Part shown: positions 1 to 6,814 of the stretch, one piece after another
Layout: each line of letters starts with the position of its first letter
Position numbering within the stretch: the stretch's first letter is position 1
Source of the DNA: Caryophanon tenue
GTDB taxonomy: Bacteria > Bacillota > Bacilli > Bacillales_A > Planococcaceae
Length of the DNA: 64,000 bases
Assembly (NCBI RefSeq): GCF_001700315.1
Contig: NZ_MASJ01000023.1
Coordinates: 1 to 64,000 of the forward strand
Direction: 5' to 3'
The notes under the pieces: generated by a model
Database searches by the model: none
The model's input: the letters and a program-made list of their open reading frames with translations, nothing else
Told to the model about the DNA's origin: nothing
Program-made: the position numbers and the translations under genes

Positions 1-18
1 GCGTACCGTACAGGTGCG

Positions 19-312
19 CTATTTTTTATAATTCGGGCTTACGATAAAAATACAAAGTATCGTCATAAAAGCACACACACTAGAAATTGTTTCGACCACT
101 TCACCAAATGGAATGGTGAAGATGGCGGTTAAAATGGCAATGCCCCCTAATACCATCAACAACATACCAATGCGCTTACTGAGCCTCTCGGGATTAATAG
201 GTATCCATAATGTTTGAAATCCTGCTAAAAAGTGAAATGCTTTTTTTATCCAAACGACATAGCCCATGCTAAGAAAGCACACACCGATGAGACAACCAAT
301 GAGTATTTGCAT
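19..312 (-). CDS. Small membrane protein, DUF3784-like
   Basis: Predicted 97-residue integral membrane protein of unknown role. Three hydrophobic segments are visible: one at the extreme N-terminus, and a pair in the second half after a GFQTLW stretch. The layout and the phrase LAGFQTL resemble DUF3784-type proteins of Bacilli, but this is recognition by eye. The reading frame is open further upstream, to an ATG at 393. I place the start at 312 because AAAGGGG lies at proper spacing before this ATG and because the upstream extension is hydrophilic and unlike the family. It follows the kinase-like gene on the same strand with an 87-bp gap. Function unknown. Confidence 0.6.
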   Translation of the reverse strand: MQILIGCLIGVCFLSMGYVVWIKKAFHFLAGFQTLWIPINPERLSKRIGMLLMVLGGIAILTAIFTIPFGEVVETISSVCAFMTILCIFIVSPNYKK

Positions 313-399
313 TGTGATACCCCTTTTCTCTGTTTCTACTATACGAAATCGAGAAGATAAAGTTTCAGACGCCAAATTGTTTTCGCTTTCCACGAGAAG

Positions 400-1074
400 C
401 TACTTTTTCAACAAAAGTCGTAGCCATGTTTTCGCAAATTCCTCATAAGAGTACGAATTGCCACGATGTTCATTGAAGCGATTTTGAACGGCTTGGACAA
501 TGCGCAGTGGTACACGATTGCCATCAATATAATGATAGTACTGCGCGTAGCCTTGTTTTAAATAGTCCCAGCGAAAATCATTGCCGTCTACGACATATTC
601 TGACACATCTAAAATTTTCGCTTTGCCGTTTTGCAGCACGATGTTTTTTAAATGAATATCGCGTGGATTTAATCCTTTGCTGCGAATATAATCGCGCGCT
701 TCTTCGACGTCCTCAATGACACTTTTGGGAATGTGAATACCTTCGAGTAAACAATGGTACAATGTTTTGCCAGGCTCATAGCTCAGCACCAAAAACGTAT
801 CGGTTGCGGCAACACATGTCGCAAAATACGGCGCATCGCCAAGCTGTGCGTAGACCGCCGCTTCAATCGCTGCTTTACGTACCTCTTCTTGGGCATATAC
901 TTTATACACATATTGTGGGGCAGATGTTGATCGAAATACAGCTGCATCTGTTCCTACGCCCATACAGGTTAGCTGTGGCGCGTCACCTTTAATTTGTACA
1001 GGTGCATTGTTTGGTTGAGCGTGCACCGTAATATATGAAAGGGAAGGGATATCTTTCTCCCAGTCGTTTATCAT
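400..1074 (-). CDS. Serine/threonine protein kinase-like protein (YrzF-type)
   Basis: Small 224-residue protein kinase-like domain with no other domain. Visible elements are a glycine-containing loop (GVGTDAAVF, about residues 39-47), a candidate ATP lysine in VYKVY (K58), a catalytic-loop sequence NPRDIHLKNI (D139, N144) and a metal-site equivalent ILDVS (D156 in place of DFG). This matches the short RIO/YrzF-like kinases of Bacilli in length and motif order. The start is supported by GGAAGG nine bases upstream of the ATG. Kinase fold is fairly sure; substrate is unknown. A 9-bp inverted repeat lies just upstream at 1127-1148. Confidence 0.7.
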   Translation of the reverse strand: MINDWEKDIPSLSYITVHAQPNNAPVQIKGDAPQLTCMGVGTDAAVFRSTSAPQYVYKVYAQEEVRKAAIEAAVYAQLGDAPYFATCVAATDTFLVLSYEPGKTLYHCLLEGIHIPKSVIEDVEEARDYIRSKGLNPRDIHLKNIVLQNGKAKILDVSEYVVDGNDFRWDYLKQGYAQYYHYIDGNRVPLRIVQAVQNRFNEHRGNSYSYEEFAKTWLRLLLKK

Positions 1075-1126
1075 GTAATCGTTCCTTCCGTTTGTAAACT
1101 CTTGTGCTAAATATGTATACGCTTTA

Positions 1127-1148
1127 TATATGAAAAGGGTTTCATATA
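1127..1148. promoter_or_regulatory. Inverted repeat upstream of kinase gene
   Basis: Perfect 9-bp arms TATATGAAA and TTTCATATA separated by four bases, about 55 bp before the kinase start. The size and position fit an operator or the core of a divergent promoter. There is no known regulator to assign. Confidence 0.35.
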
Positions 1149-1194
1149 ACAGTATACAGGGGTGAGCAACGTCGTTTTATAGGATGCGTCACAA

Positions 1195-1230
1195 AGGGTG
1201 TGCCCCAGAATGACATCTCGGACACACCCT
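1195..1230. repeat. GC-rich hairpin in intergenic region
   Basis: AGGGTGTG pairs with CACACCCT across a loop of about 20 bases. There is no long T-run on either side, so a terminator role is uncertain. It lies in the 1-kb gene-poor stretch 1075-2073, where I see no convincing coding sequence. Confidence 0.35.
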
Positions 1231-1332
1231 ACGTTACCGAGTATATGGCGTTTTTGTAAAGAAAGCGACTACAAGCGGATATTCTTTACGAAAAATTAAC
1301 AATTATATGCGCATGTTAGCGTTTTTATGTGT

Positions 1333-1370
1333 AGGGAACCGTCAAAAAAATGAGGATTTACAACGTTAAG
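1333..1370 (+). repeat. Solo Tn3-family (Tn1546-like) terminal inverted repeat
   Basis: 38 bases ending in GGATTTACAACGTTAAG, the inner half of the Tn1546-type transposon end. The outer half is degenerate, beginning AGGG rather than GGGG. The outer end faces left. No matching right end lies nearby and no transposase is present. It is best read as a relic end of the same lineage as the complete ends at 10936 and 11778. Confidence 0.65.
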
Positions 1371-1480
1371 CGTATGCAACATCGTGACGAACACACCTAA
1401 CGTCAAAACACATATAAACTGTTGCTGGCGCTGGTTTTTAGTAAAAGTGTATAAAATAACGAATAAAACGATGTACCAAT

Positions 1481-1555
1481 AGAAAAGCCGTAAATGTTGA
1501 TTTAACAACGTTTACGGCTTTTCTGTTCATTCCCAAACTTTGATTTGGGAACGTT
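1481..1555 (-). repeat. Two-hairpin module, copy 1
   Basis: Read on the minus strand, a TTCCCAAA/TTTGGGAA hairpin (1530-1551) is followed by a perfect 14-bp hairpin AGAAAAGCCGTAAA/TTTACGGCTTTTCT (1481-1524) that looks like an intrinsic terminator. The same two-part layout recurs in the window, usually 3' of accessory genes. Here no minus-strand gene remains upstream. A degenerate copy with the same second stem is at 50270-50352. Confidence 0.6.
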
Positions 1556-1609
1556 ATTAAGGTTTATATTGCATAATGTATAAATTTTTAATGAAAATAG
1601 AGAGGCTTA

Positions 1610-1635
1610 TTCAACAATAGCGCCCGTTTGTTGAA
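1610..1635. repeat. Short hairpin with GCGCCCG loop
   Basis: TTCAACAA pairs with TTGTTGAA around a 10-base loop containing GCGCCCG. I see nothing coding in 1556-1899. Function unknown. Confidence 0.35.
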
Positions 1636-1899
1636 GACAGTTCTTATGGAATATAAAACAAATGATTAAAATTTATTGGCAAATTGGTTGAATAGCTCAA
1701 TGCCATAACCCATTTTTAGTCAGCTTTAGAAGCATGGTCTTTCCCTTTGTACCCAAGTCTTTACTTTTCCAACAATTGACATTTTTGTTTAAATAATAAT
1801 CACTCTCATTTTTTTTAGATCGATTATTGGATCCTAGGTCAATATATTAAACACTACTAAGTTATCTTTCTTCCCTAATTCAAATAGTAAGAGCACAAT

Positions 1900-1950
1900 G
1901 AAAATCCAATTCATGCATTGATTTATAATCGATGCATGAATTGGATTTTC
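1900..1950. terminator. Long perfect hairpin, probable terminator or relic
   Basis: An 18-bp perfect stem, AAAATCCAATTCATGCAT with its exact complement, around a 13-base loop. It precedes the padR-like gene. The stem is longer than usual for a terminator and could also be the remnant of a palindromic element. Confidence 0.5.
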
Positions 1951-2040
1951 TTGCAGTTTTATCAACCTTTAAGATATTAAAAGAACGCCAACTTAAAAAA
2001 GTAATTGTTATTGACCATTATTATTATTATACCAATAGTG

Positions 2041-2046
2041 TATAAT
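2041..2046 (+). promoter_or_regulatory. Likely -10 element of the PadR/HAAS operon
   Basis: A perfect TATAAT lies about 30 bases before the padR-like start. A TTGACC at 2011 is too far away (24 bp) to be its -35, so only the -10 is supported. Confidence 0.35.
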
Positions 2047-2073
2047 ATACAGCATGAAGGTGGAATGATAACA

Positions 2074-2421
2074 TTGACAGATTTACTGGCTCCTTTAACA
2101 ACAGAATTACGTAGGGGAACACTAACTTTAGCTGTACTTAGTCAATTAAATACGCCTCAATACGGATATTCACTTGTCCAACTACTTGAAAAATCTGGTA
2201 TCATGATTGACCAAAGTACGCTTTATCCTTTACTTAGACGTCTTGAAAAACAAAAACTTGTCACAAGTATTTGGGATACAGAACAGAGTAGACCACGGAA
2301 GTACTACCAAATAAGCAATTACGGAATTGATATATATTGTCAATTGAAAGCTGAGTGGGAAAAGATGAATGAAGAATTGAGGGCTCTATTGGAAGGGAAT
2401 GAACAATATGGATCGGATTAG
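2074..2421 (+). CDS. PadR family transcriptional regulator
   Basis: Winged-helix repressor of about 115 residues. The PadR signature is clear: RRGTLTLAVLSQL near the N-terminus, YGYSLVQLLEKSG, the recognition region DQSTLYPLLRRLEKQKLV, and a short C-terminal helix for dimerisation. I favour the TTG at 2074, ten bases from AAGGTGG; an in-frame ATG at 2065 is only one base from that site. The 3' end overlaps the HAAS gene by 14 bp, so the two are translationally coupled. PadR/HAAS pairs usually form autoregulated two-gene units in which the regulator controls its membrane partner. The inducer cannot be read from sequence. Confidence 0.85.
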   Translation: MTDLLAPLTTELRRGTLTLAVLSQLNTPQYGYSLVQLLEKSGIMIDQSTLYPLLRRLEKQKLVTSIWDTEQSRPRKYYQISNYGIDIYCQLKAEWEKMNEELRALLEGNEQYGSD

Positions 2422-3418
2422 TTTGTATATTCAAGAAGTTACACGAAGACTGCCAGAGAAAATGCGTGAAGATATTTCTTTGGAATTACGCTCAACTATT
2501 TTAGATATGCTTCCCGAAGATTTTACAAAAAACGATGTGGATCAAGTCCTTGATAAACTCGGGAACCCAGCTGTGTTAGCTTCTCGTTACCAGGACCAAC
2601 CAATGCATCTCATTGGGCCTAAGTTTTATGATATGTATATAACCGTTTTAAAGATGGCCCTAATGATATCGGTCATCGTCTCAATTGTCATATTCTCTAC
2701 TGAAAAAATTGGCATCATTTTCGAAAGTGAAGCAAGCCCACTCGTTCTCATTTCAAAATTACTAGGTGAAGCAATATGGATCTTAATAAATACCGGTATC
2801 CAATCATTCTTCTGGGTGACGATTGTCTTTATTATCATCGAGCGAACAGTTAAGTTTCCTGATGACACAGCTATTTCTCTTTCAGGTAAAAAGTGGGTAC
2901 CAAGTGATTTGGATTCGATTCCTTACATTCCTCTGAAAAAGAAAATCACAATAGGTGAAGTAGTGTTTAGTCTATTTTGGCCAGTGTTATTCATCATTTT
3001 ATATTTAAATGCAGCGAATATCATCGGGATTTATCAACAAGATAGTAACGGATTACAGTTTACCACTCCTGTCTTTAATCAGGATACGTTAATGGCCTAC
3101 CTTGTCATTGTGATCATTCTTGTTGGTCTTGAAGTATTTGGAGCGATATACAAAGCTATTGCTCGCCAATGGACATTCAAGCTTGCTGTTAGTAATATAA
3201 TCATCAACATCGGAAGTACTGTATTTCTAATATTTATTGCTAGTAATCCAAATCTAATGCATGCCGAATTCGCCCCTTATATGGCGAATCTTCTTGATCA
3301 ATCTATACAATCTATAAATATAGCTATTACTTGGATCAAATGGTTCACTGTTGCGACAGTTATTGTGACAAGTGGAATTGATTCATATAATGGTTTTCGA
3401 AAAGCGAAAATTAAATGA
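2408..3418 (+). CDS. HAAS-domain integral membrane protein
   Basis: 336-residue protein with an N-terminal helical HAAS-type domain (IQEVTRRLPEKMREDIS, then a VLDKLGNPAVLASRY segment) and about six transmembrane helices in the rest. HAAS domains sit beside PadR regulators and are thought to sense or anchor at the membrane. I chose the ATG at 2408 because GGAAGGG lies ten bases upstream; an ATG at 2399 overlaps that site. Gene order and overlap support co-transcription with the padR gene. It ends just before a strong terminator. Function beyond the pairing is unknown. Confidence 0.75.
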   Translation: MDRISLYIQEVTRRLPEKMREDISLELRSTILDMLPEDFTKNDVDQVLDKLGNPAVLASRYQDQPMHLIGPKFYDMYITVLKMALMISVIVSIVIFSTEKIGIIFESEASPLVLISKLLGEAIWILINTGIQSFFWVTIVFIIIERTVKFPDDTAISLSGKKWVPSDLDSIPYIPLKKKITIGEVVFSLFWPVLFIILYLNAANIIGIYQQDSNGLQFTTPVFNQDTLMAYLVIVIILVGLEVFGAIYKAIARQWTFKLAVSNIIINIGSTVFLIFIASNPNLMHAEFAPYMANLLDQSIQSINIAITWIKWFTVATVIVTSGIDSYNGFRKAKIK

Positions 3419-3428
3419 TTGCCTAATA

Positions 3429-3463
3429 TAAGAAGCCCACGTGAATGTTTATGTGGGCTTCTT
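3429..3463 (+). terminator. Intrinsic terminator after the PadR/HAAS operon
   Basis: AGAAGCCCAC pairs with GTGGGCTTCT, followed by a T-rich tract. It lies 11 bp after the HAAS stop. Confidence 0.85.
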
Positions 3464-3550
3464 TGTACTTTATTTTACGACTCTCTTTCTTTACCATCTT
3501 TATTCCCCCTCTCATATTCAACAATATGACCCTATTGTGGAATAACGAAA

Positions 3551-3575
3551 ACGCACCCAAAGCGCTGTTTGGTAT
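3551..3575 (-). repeat. Two-hairpin module core, copy 2
   Basis: On the minus strand this reads CCAAACAGCGCTTTGG, the conserved core of the repeat family described at 58819. The 3464-3741 gap otherwise holds nothing I can identify as coding. Confidence 0.5.
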
Positions 3576-3741
3576 CCTTTTTAGCGCAAAAATACACGTG
3601 TAAACGATTGAAAAGCATACTTTGTTTTGCGTCCATCTTTGCGTATTTATTTTCTAATCAGCTATTCAGACTGTAAAAAGTGTAATATTATGTAATAAGG
3701 TTTCTTGAAGTTTACAATTAATAAAAAAAGGAGGTTTACTT

Positions 3742-4878
3742 ATGAAAAATATAGTAGTGGGATTTCTAACTATAATAATCATATTGAGTATACCTATACA
3801 GTCATTAGCCAATTTTAAAGATGTTCCATCATCACATTCTTTAGCTATTGAAATTAATAACTTAGTTGATAAAGGAATTATCAATGGCTATCCAGATAAT
3901 ACTTTTAGGGGAAATGAATTAATTAGTAAAAAGCATATTGCTAAAATGCTAGTTCATGCATTGGATTTACCAATGACTAACTTAAAAAACCCTAATTATA
4001 AAGATGTTCCGGTAACACATCCATATTACATAGAAATTGCTGCTGCATATACAGCTGGAATTTTCAGTGATGCAACATATTTTAAGCCGGATTCTAATAT
4101 TTCTCGTGCGTTTATGGCAAAAATATTAGCAAAAAGTTTCTCTCTTAATTCTATTTCAGAAAATGGAATTACATATGTAGATGTAGCAAAAAATTCTTCA
4201 TTTCACCGTGATATTCAGTTAGTAACAATGAATAACATTGCAAAAGGATTTGTAGAAAATGGCAAGCATGTATTTAAACCAAATCAATTATTAACTCGTG
4301 CTCATTTCTCGGCATTTTTAGCACGCGCGTTATCATTGAAAAATGGTAAGTACTATCCTGAATCTAATCAAGCGTATTATTATCACAATAATGATACAGC
4401 AACATATGGAGAATATATTCGTTCATGGTATGACGAGAAAAATGTGACTTCTAAGTCGAAAGAAATTGAGGCAATTTCATATTATATATTGGATGAAGAA
4501 GGAAACGGCCATTATGTTTCAATAGATACGTATACTATTAGTCAATCTAAATGGGCATTTCAAAACTTTTATAGCCGACAAATGTCGTTGCCAATTATCT
4601 TAGAGGTACCTTATCCATTTACAATTGGAAAAAAAGTTGGCTATCGTAATCAACGTTTAGAAATACTAAATACAGATTTAAATGTGAAGGTTGCTGGGAA
4701 GACATATGAAAATGTAATAGAAATAGTTGCTACTACTACTAACTTTGATGCACAGTCTGACGGATACAACCAACCCTATACTGAAAAAATCTATATAGCA
4801 GAAAACTATGGAATTATTGGATCTAAAAATATGAATGGCTATTGGTCGCAATGGTTAGATCATATTGCAGAGAAATAA
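3742..4878 (+). CDS. SLH-domain surface protein
   Basis: 378-residue exported protein. A Sec signal peptide covers about residues 1-23 (hydrophobic core, cleavage after SLA). Three S-layer homology repeats follow at roughly 24-65, 85-125 and 145-185, with motifs such as NFKDVP, GIINGYPDNTF, ISRAFMAKIL and LTRAHFSAFLARAL. SLH repeats bind pyruvylated cell-wall polymer, so the protein should sit on the cell surface. The C-terminal half (190-378) matches no family I know. A strong AAAAAAGGAGG site precedes the ATG. It is a single-gene unit, low in GC, followed directly by a Tn3-derived miniature element. Confidence 0.85.
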   Translation: MKNIVVGFLTIIIILSIPIQSLANFKDVPSSHSLAIEINNLVDKGIINGYPDNTFRGNELISKKHIAKMLVHALDLPMTNLKNPNYKDVPVTHPYYIEIAAAYTAGIFSDATYFKPDSNISRAFMAKILAKSFSLNSISENGITYVDVAKNSSFHRDIQLVTMNNIAKGFVENGKHVFKPNQLLTRAHFSAFLARALSLKNGKYYPESNQAYYYHNNDTATYGEYIRSWYDEKNVTSKSKEIEAISYYILDEEGNGHYVSIDTYTISQSKWAFQNFYSRQMSLPIILEVPYPFTIGKKVGYRNQRLEILNTDLNVKVAGKTYENVIEIVATTTNFDAQSDGYNQPYTEKIYIAENYGIIGSKNMNGYWSQWLDHIAEK

Positions 4879-4927
4879 TGAGTAAGTCTAATTTATAAAT
4901 ATTCTCAAATGTTTTTAAGCACTATTT

Positions 4928-4965
4928 GGGCTAGCGTCATAAAAATGCGGATTTACAACGTTAAG
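4928..4965 (+). repeat. Left inverted repeat of miniature Tn3-type element
   Basis: GGGCTAGCGTCATAAAAATG followed by CGGATTTACAACGTTAAG. Very close to the 38-bp end of Tn1546-type transposons as I remember it. Confidence 0.75.
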
Positions 4966-5140
4966 CACTATACTGCAGCAGAAAACCCCTGATATAACAA
5001 CGATAAGAAAGAACGTTCTTATAAACGAATGTTTTTGAGATAGAATAATTGTGCTTTAAAAAACAGCTATATTTTCATCAAAAGTTGTTTCAAAACATTG
5101 CTCAAAAACAAAATCTTACTAACCAGCGTTAATAAGATTT

Positions 5141-5178
5141 CTTATCGTTGGTAATCCGCGAAAATCTGACGAGACCCC
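5141..5178 (-). repeat. Right inverted repeat of miniature Tn3-type element
   Basis: On the plus strand it runs from CTTATCGTTGG to GACGAGACCCC over 38 bases, the reverse complement of a GGGG...TAAG transposon end. It is more diverged from its partner than the ends at 10936 and 11778 are from each other. Confidence 0.65.
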
Positions 5179-5205
5179 TAAAAGAAGTAGATTGATAGTC
5201 AAGAC

Positions 5206-5268
5206 AAGCCTTTATCCACAAATGATTGGATAAAGGCTTTTAATATCCCCAAAGTGCTGTTTGGTAAA
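5206..5268 (-). repeat. Two-hairpin module, copy 3
   Basis: On the minus strand CCAAACAGCACTTTGG (5249-5264) is followed by a terminator-like stem AAGCCTTTATCCA/TGGATAAAGGCTT (5206-5239). It lies downstream of the minus-strand ATP-grasp gene. Confidence 0.6.
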
Positions 5269-5272
5269 CAAA

Positions 5273-5345
5273 AAGCAGCTGAGACAAGGAATGTCCCAGC
5301 TACTTGATCTAACGTTCCCAATGAGTTATTTGGGAACGTTTATTA
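5273..5345 (-). repeat. Two-hairpin module, copy 4, probable terminator of the ATP-grasp gene
   Basis: A perfect 10-bp stem AACGTTCCCA/TGGGAACGTT (5311-5340) is followed on the minus strand by a weaker second stem (AGCTGGGACA region, 5273-5305). The preceding minus-strand sequence, TATACAAAATAAACC, matches the lead-in of the copy at 60331. It lies 45 bp after the ATP-grasp stop. Confidence 0.6.
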
Positions 5346-5389
5346 GGTTTATTTTGTATACTTTATAAATCCTTCTTGAATTAAATTTT

Positions 5390-6214
5390 TTAAACCTGAA
5401 GAGCTTTTTGTAATGATTTCTTCATTGCTTCTACAAAGTTCTGACGTGTCTCTTCGGATAATTCCAATAAAGAAAGATAGGGATTTAAATCTTCTAATTC
5501 AACTAATAAAAGCTCCCCTTGTTCGCTTCGACAGGCATCAACTCGTTGAATCCCCCAGTCAAGATTATTCCAATCGATGAAACGTTTAGCAAAAGCTAAA
5601 TCTTCTTCCGAAGGTACATACTCTTTCAATTCCCATCTTTTATCTTTATCTGGTGCATAAAGAGCATACTGAAATTCTTTGTCGATAAAATAAAATGAGA
5701 CTTCATATTCAAAATTGATAAATGGTTGTACCAATGTATTTTTCGATTCTGAATTAACTTTTTCACTCAATTCATCTTTTGTAACAAATTCCATCCCGAT
5801 AGAGTCTGCTCCATCTTTCGGCTTTACGATATACGTGTCTACACTAGGGAGTTTATTTAGGGAATCAAGGGTATCAATCGTTGGAATAACAGGGAAATGA
5901 GCATTTGTTAGTTCAATTAAATACTCTTTTCCGTTCATATCAGCCTTCCCATCAAACGAATTATATGTGTTTAAATGTTTAGAAACAATTCGGTTGCGGA
6001 ATGCTTCATATTTGTCTTTAAAATTTGAGACTGGACCTGCATTTCGGAAAACAATTAAATCAGCATGATCTTCAAATGCTTCGATATCTTCAGGATGACA
6101 GATGACCAAATTAAAGGTTTCTCTAAGTTTAGAAGTAAGAAATAAATCCTCTTCATAATATTTTCTTCCTTTTGCTTCATAATATAAATCTGTTACAAAT
6201 AGTAGCGTCTTCAT
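5390..6214 (-). CDS. ATP-grasp enzyme under T-box control
   Basis: 274-residue ATP-grasp-type ligase of unknown substrate. The N-terminal 90 residues form a Rossmann-like preATP-grasp domain (KTLLFVTDLYYEA). The centre has the nucleotide-binding lysine strand TYIVKPKDGADSIGM and the hinge NTLVQPFI, and the C-terminus has the metal/ATP region LLLVELEDLNPYLSLLEL. Family members join a carboxyl group to an amine using ATP, often making peptides or amino-acid amides. The gene is preceded by a T-box leader (6264-6530), so its expression should respond to an uncharged tRNA, which points to amino-acid use or supply. Single-gene transcript, ended by the palindromic modules at 5206-5345. Confidence 0.75.
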   Translation of the reverse strand: MKTLLFVTDLYYEAKGRKYYEEDLFLTSKLRETFNLVICHPEDIEAFEDHADLIVFRNAGPVSNFKDKYEAFRNRIVSKHLNTYNSFDGKADMNGKEYLIELTNAHFPVIPTIDTLDSLNKLPSVDTYIVKPKDGADSIGMEFVTKDELSEKVNSESKNTLVQPFINFEYEVSFYFIDKEFQYALYAPDKDKRWELKEYVPSEEDLAFAKRFIDWNNLDWGIQRVDACRSEQGELLLVELEDLNPYLSLLELSEETRQNFVEAMKKSLQKALQV

Positions 6215-6263
6215 TACGCCTTCACCTGCTTTTCTTAAATTTTTATTGTAAAAATATCCTAAA

Positions 6264-6530
6264 AAACAAAAAATCCCGTCTCAGTAAGAGACGAGATTGA
6301 AACTCGCGGTACCACTCTTGTTTAATAAAATGTTTGAATAACACTTTACTATCCTTTACAAACGTACAATCATACGTTGTCCCTTGTAACGGTGGAAACC
6401 GATAAAGCTTACTAAACATTCGGCTTTACTTCTCGGAGATGATTTTCGGTTATTATCTGAACACTGGTTTTCAGCAAAACACCAGCTCTCTTTGGAACAG
6501 AAACAATAACGTACTTTTTCTCTTCATAGA
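6264..6530 (-). promoter_or_regulatory. T-box leader (tRNA-sensing) of the ATP-grasp gene
   Basis: Minus-strand leader with the invariant T-box GAGTGGTACCGCG (6305-6317), immediately followed by a terminator stem AATCTCGTCTC/GAGACGGGATT and T-run (6262-6298). Further upstream is the stem I region, with a GAGAGCTGGTG start and AACCAG return. The specifier codon is not certain. Within the probable loop, on the 3' side of the GTTATT/AATAAC helix, ATC followed by A (Ile) is my first guess and ACC (Thr) or AAT (Asn) alternatives. T-boxes normally control aminoacyl-tRNA synthetase, amino-acid biosynthesis or transport genes. Confidence 0.85.
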
Positions 6531-6732
6531 ATTTAAATAAAATAAGAATAATTAGACATTATTATATATTAATCAGAAAATAAAACAAATGGTTATTTAA
6601 GGAAGTTTATTGAGTTTCTTTATACAATTATTTTCTTCCTCACTTTAATATCCAGTTCCCTTTAAAAGTGTTGCAATATGGTCGAATTGTTGAAACAAAG
6701 CTAAAACACTGCTGCGTTAGTTGAAAAAAAAT

Positions 6733-6757
6733 GCACCCAAAGCGCTGTTTGGGAACA
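6733..6757 (-). repeat. Two-hairpin module core, copy 5
   Basis: Minus strand reads TTCCCAAACAGCGCTTTGGG. It sits 7 bp from a Tn3-type end (6765) and downstream of the large minus-strand gene 6815-8899. Confidence 0.5.
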
Positions 6758-6764
6758 TTCTTTA

Positions 6765-6801
6765 CTTAGCGTTATAAATCCGCATTTTATGACGGGACCC
6801 C
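6765..6801 (-). repeat. Solo Tn3-family inverted repeat
   Basis: 37 bases, CTTAGCGTTATAAATCCGC followed by ATTTTATGACGGGACCCC: the right-facing end of the Tn1546-like type with one base missing in the middle. It lies 13 bp from the stop of the 6815-8899 gene. Confidence 0.65.
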
Positions 6802-6814
6802 ATATAGGCCGTTT

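Larger units (their letters stand above)
4928..5178 (+). mobile_element. Tn3-derived miniature element with res-like core
   Basis: 251-bp element bounded by two facing Tn1546-like ends (4928-4965 and 5141-5178, 38 bp each), with no coding sequence. The inside is homologous to the region upstream of the resolvase gene in the 10936-11815 element: both carry GATATAACAACGATAAGAAA next to the left-type end, then TCTTATAAACGA and a TTTTTGAGA segment, and further on TTGCTCAAAA. It therefore looks like that element with its gene deleted, keeping ends and resolution site. No 5-bp target duplication is visible. It fits the TIME class (Tn3-derived inverted-repeat miniature elements). Confidence 0.75.

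Noticed and set aside
1296-1508. 70-residue minus-strand open frame overlapping a Tn3-type end
   Set aside because: No ribosome binding site, and both ends lie in repeat sequence (transposon end and hairpin module).
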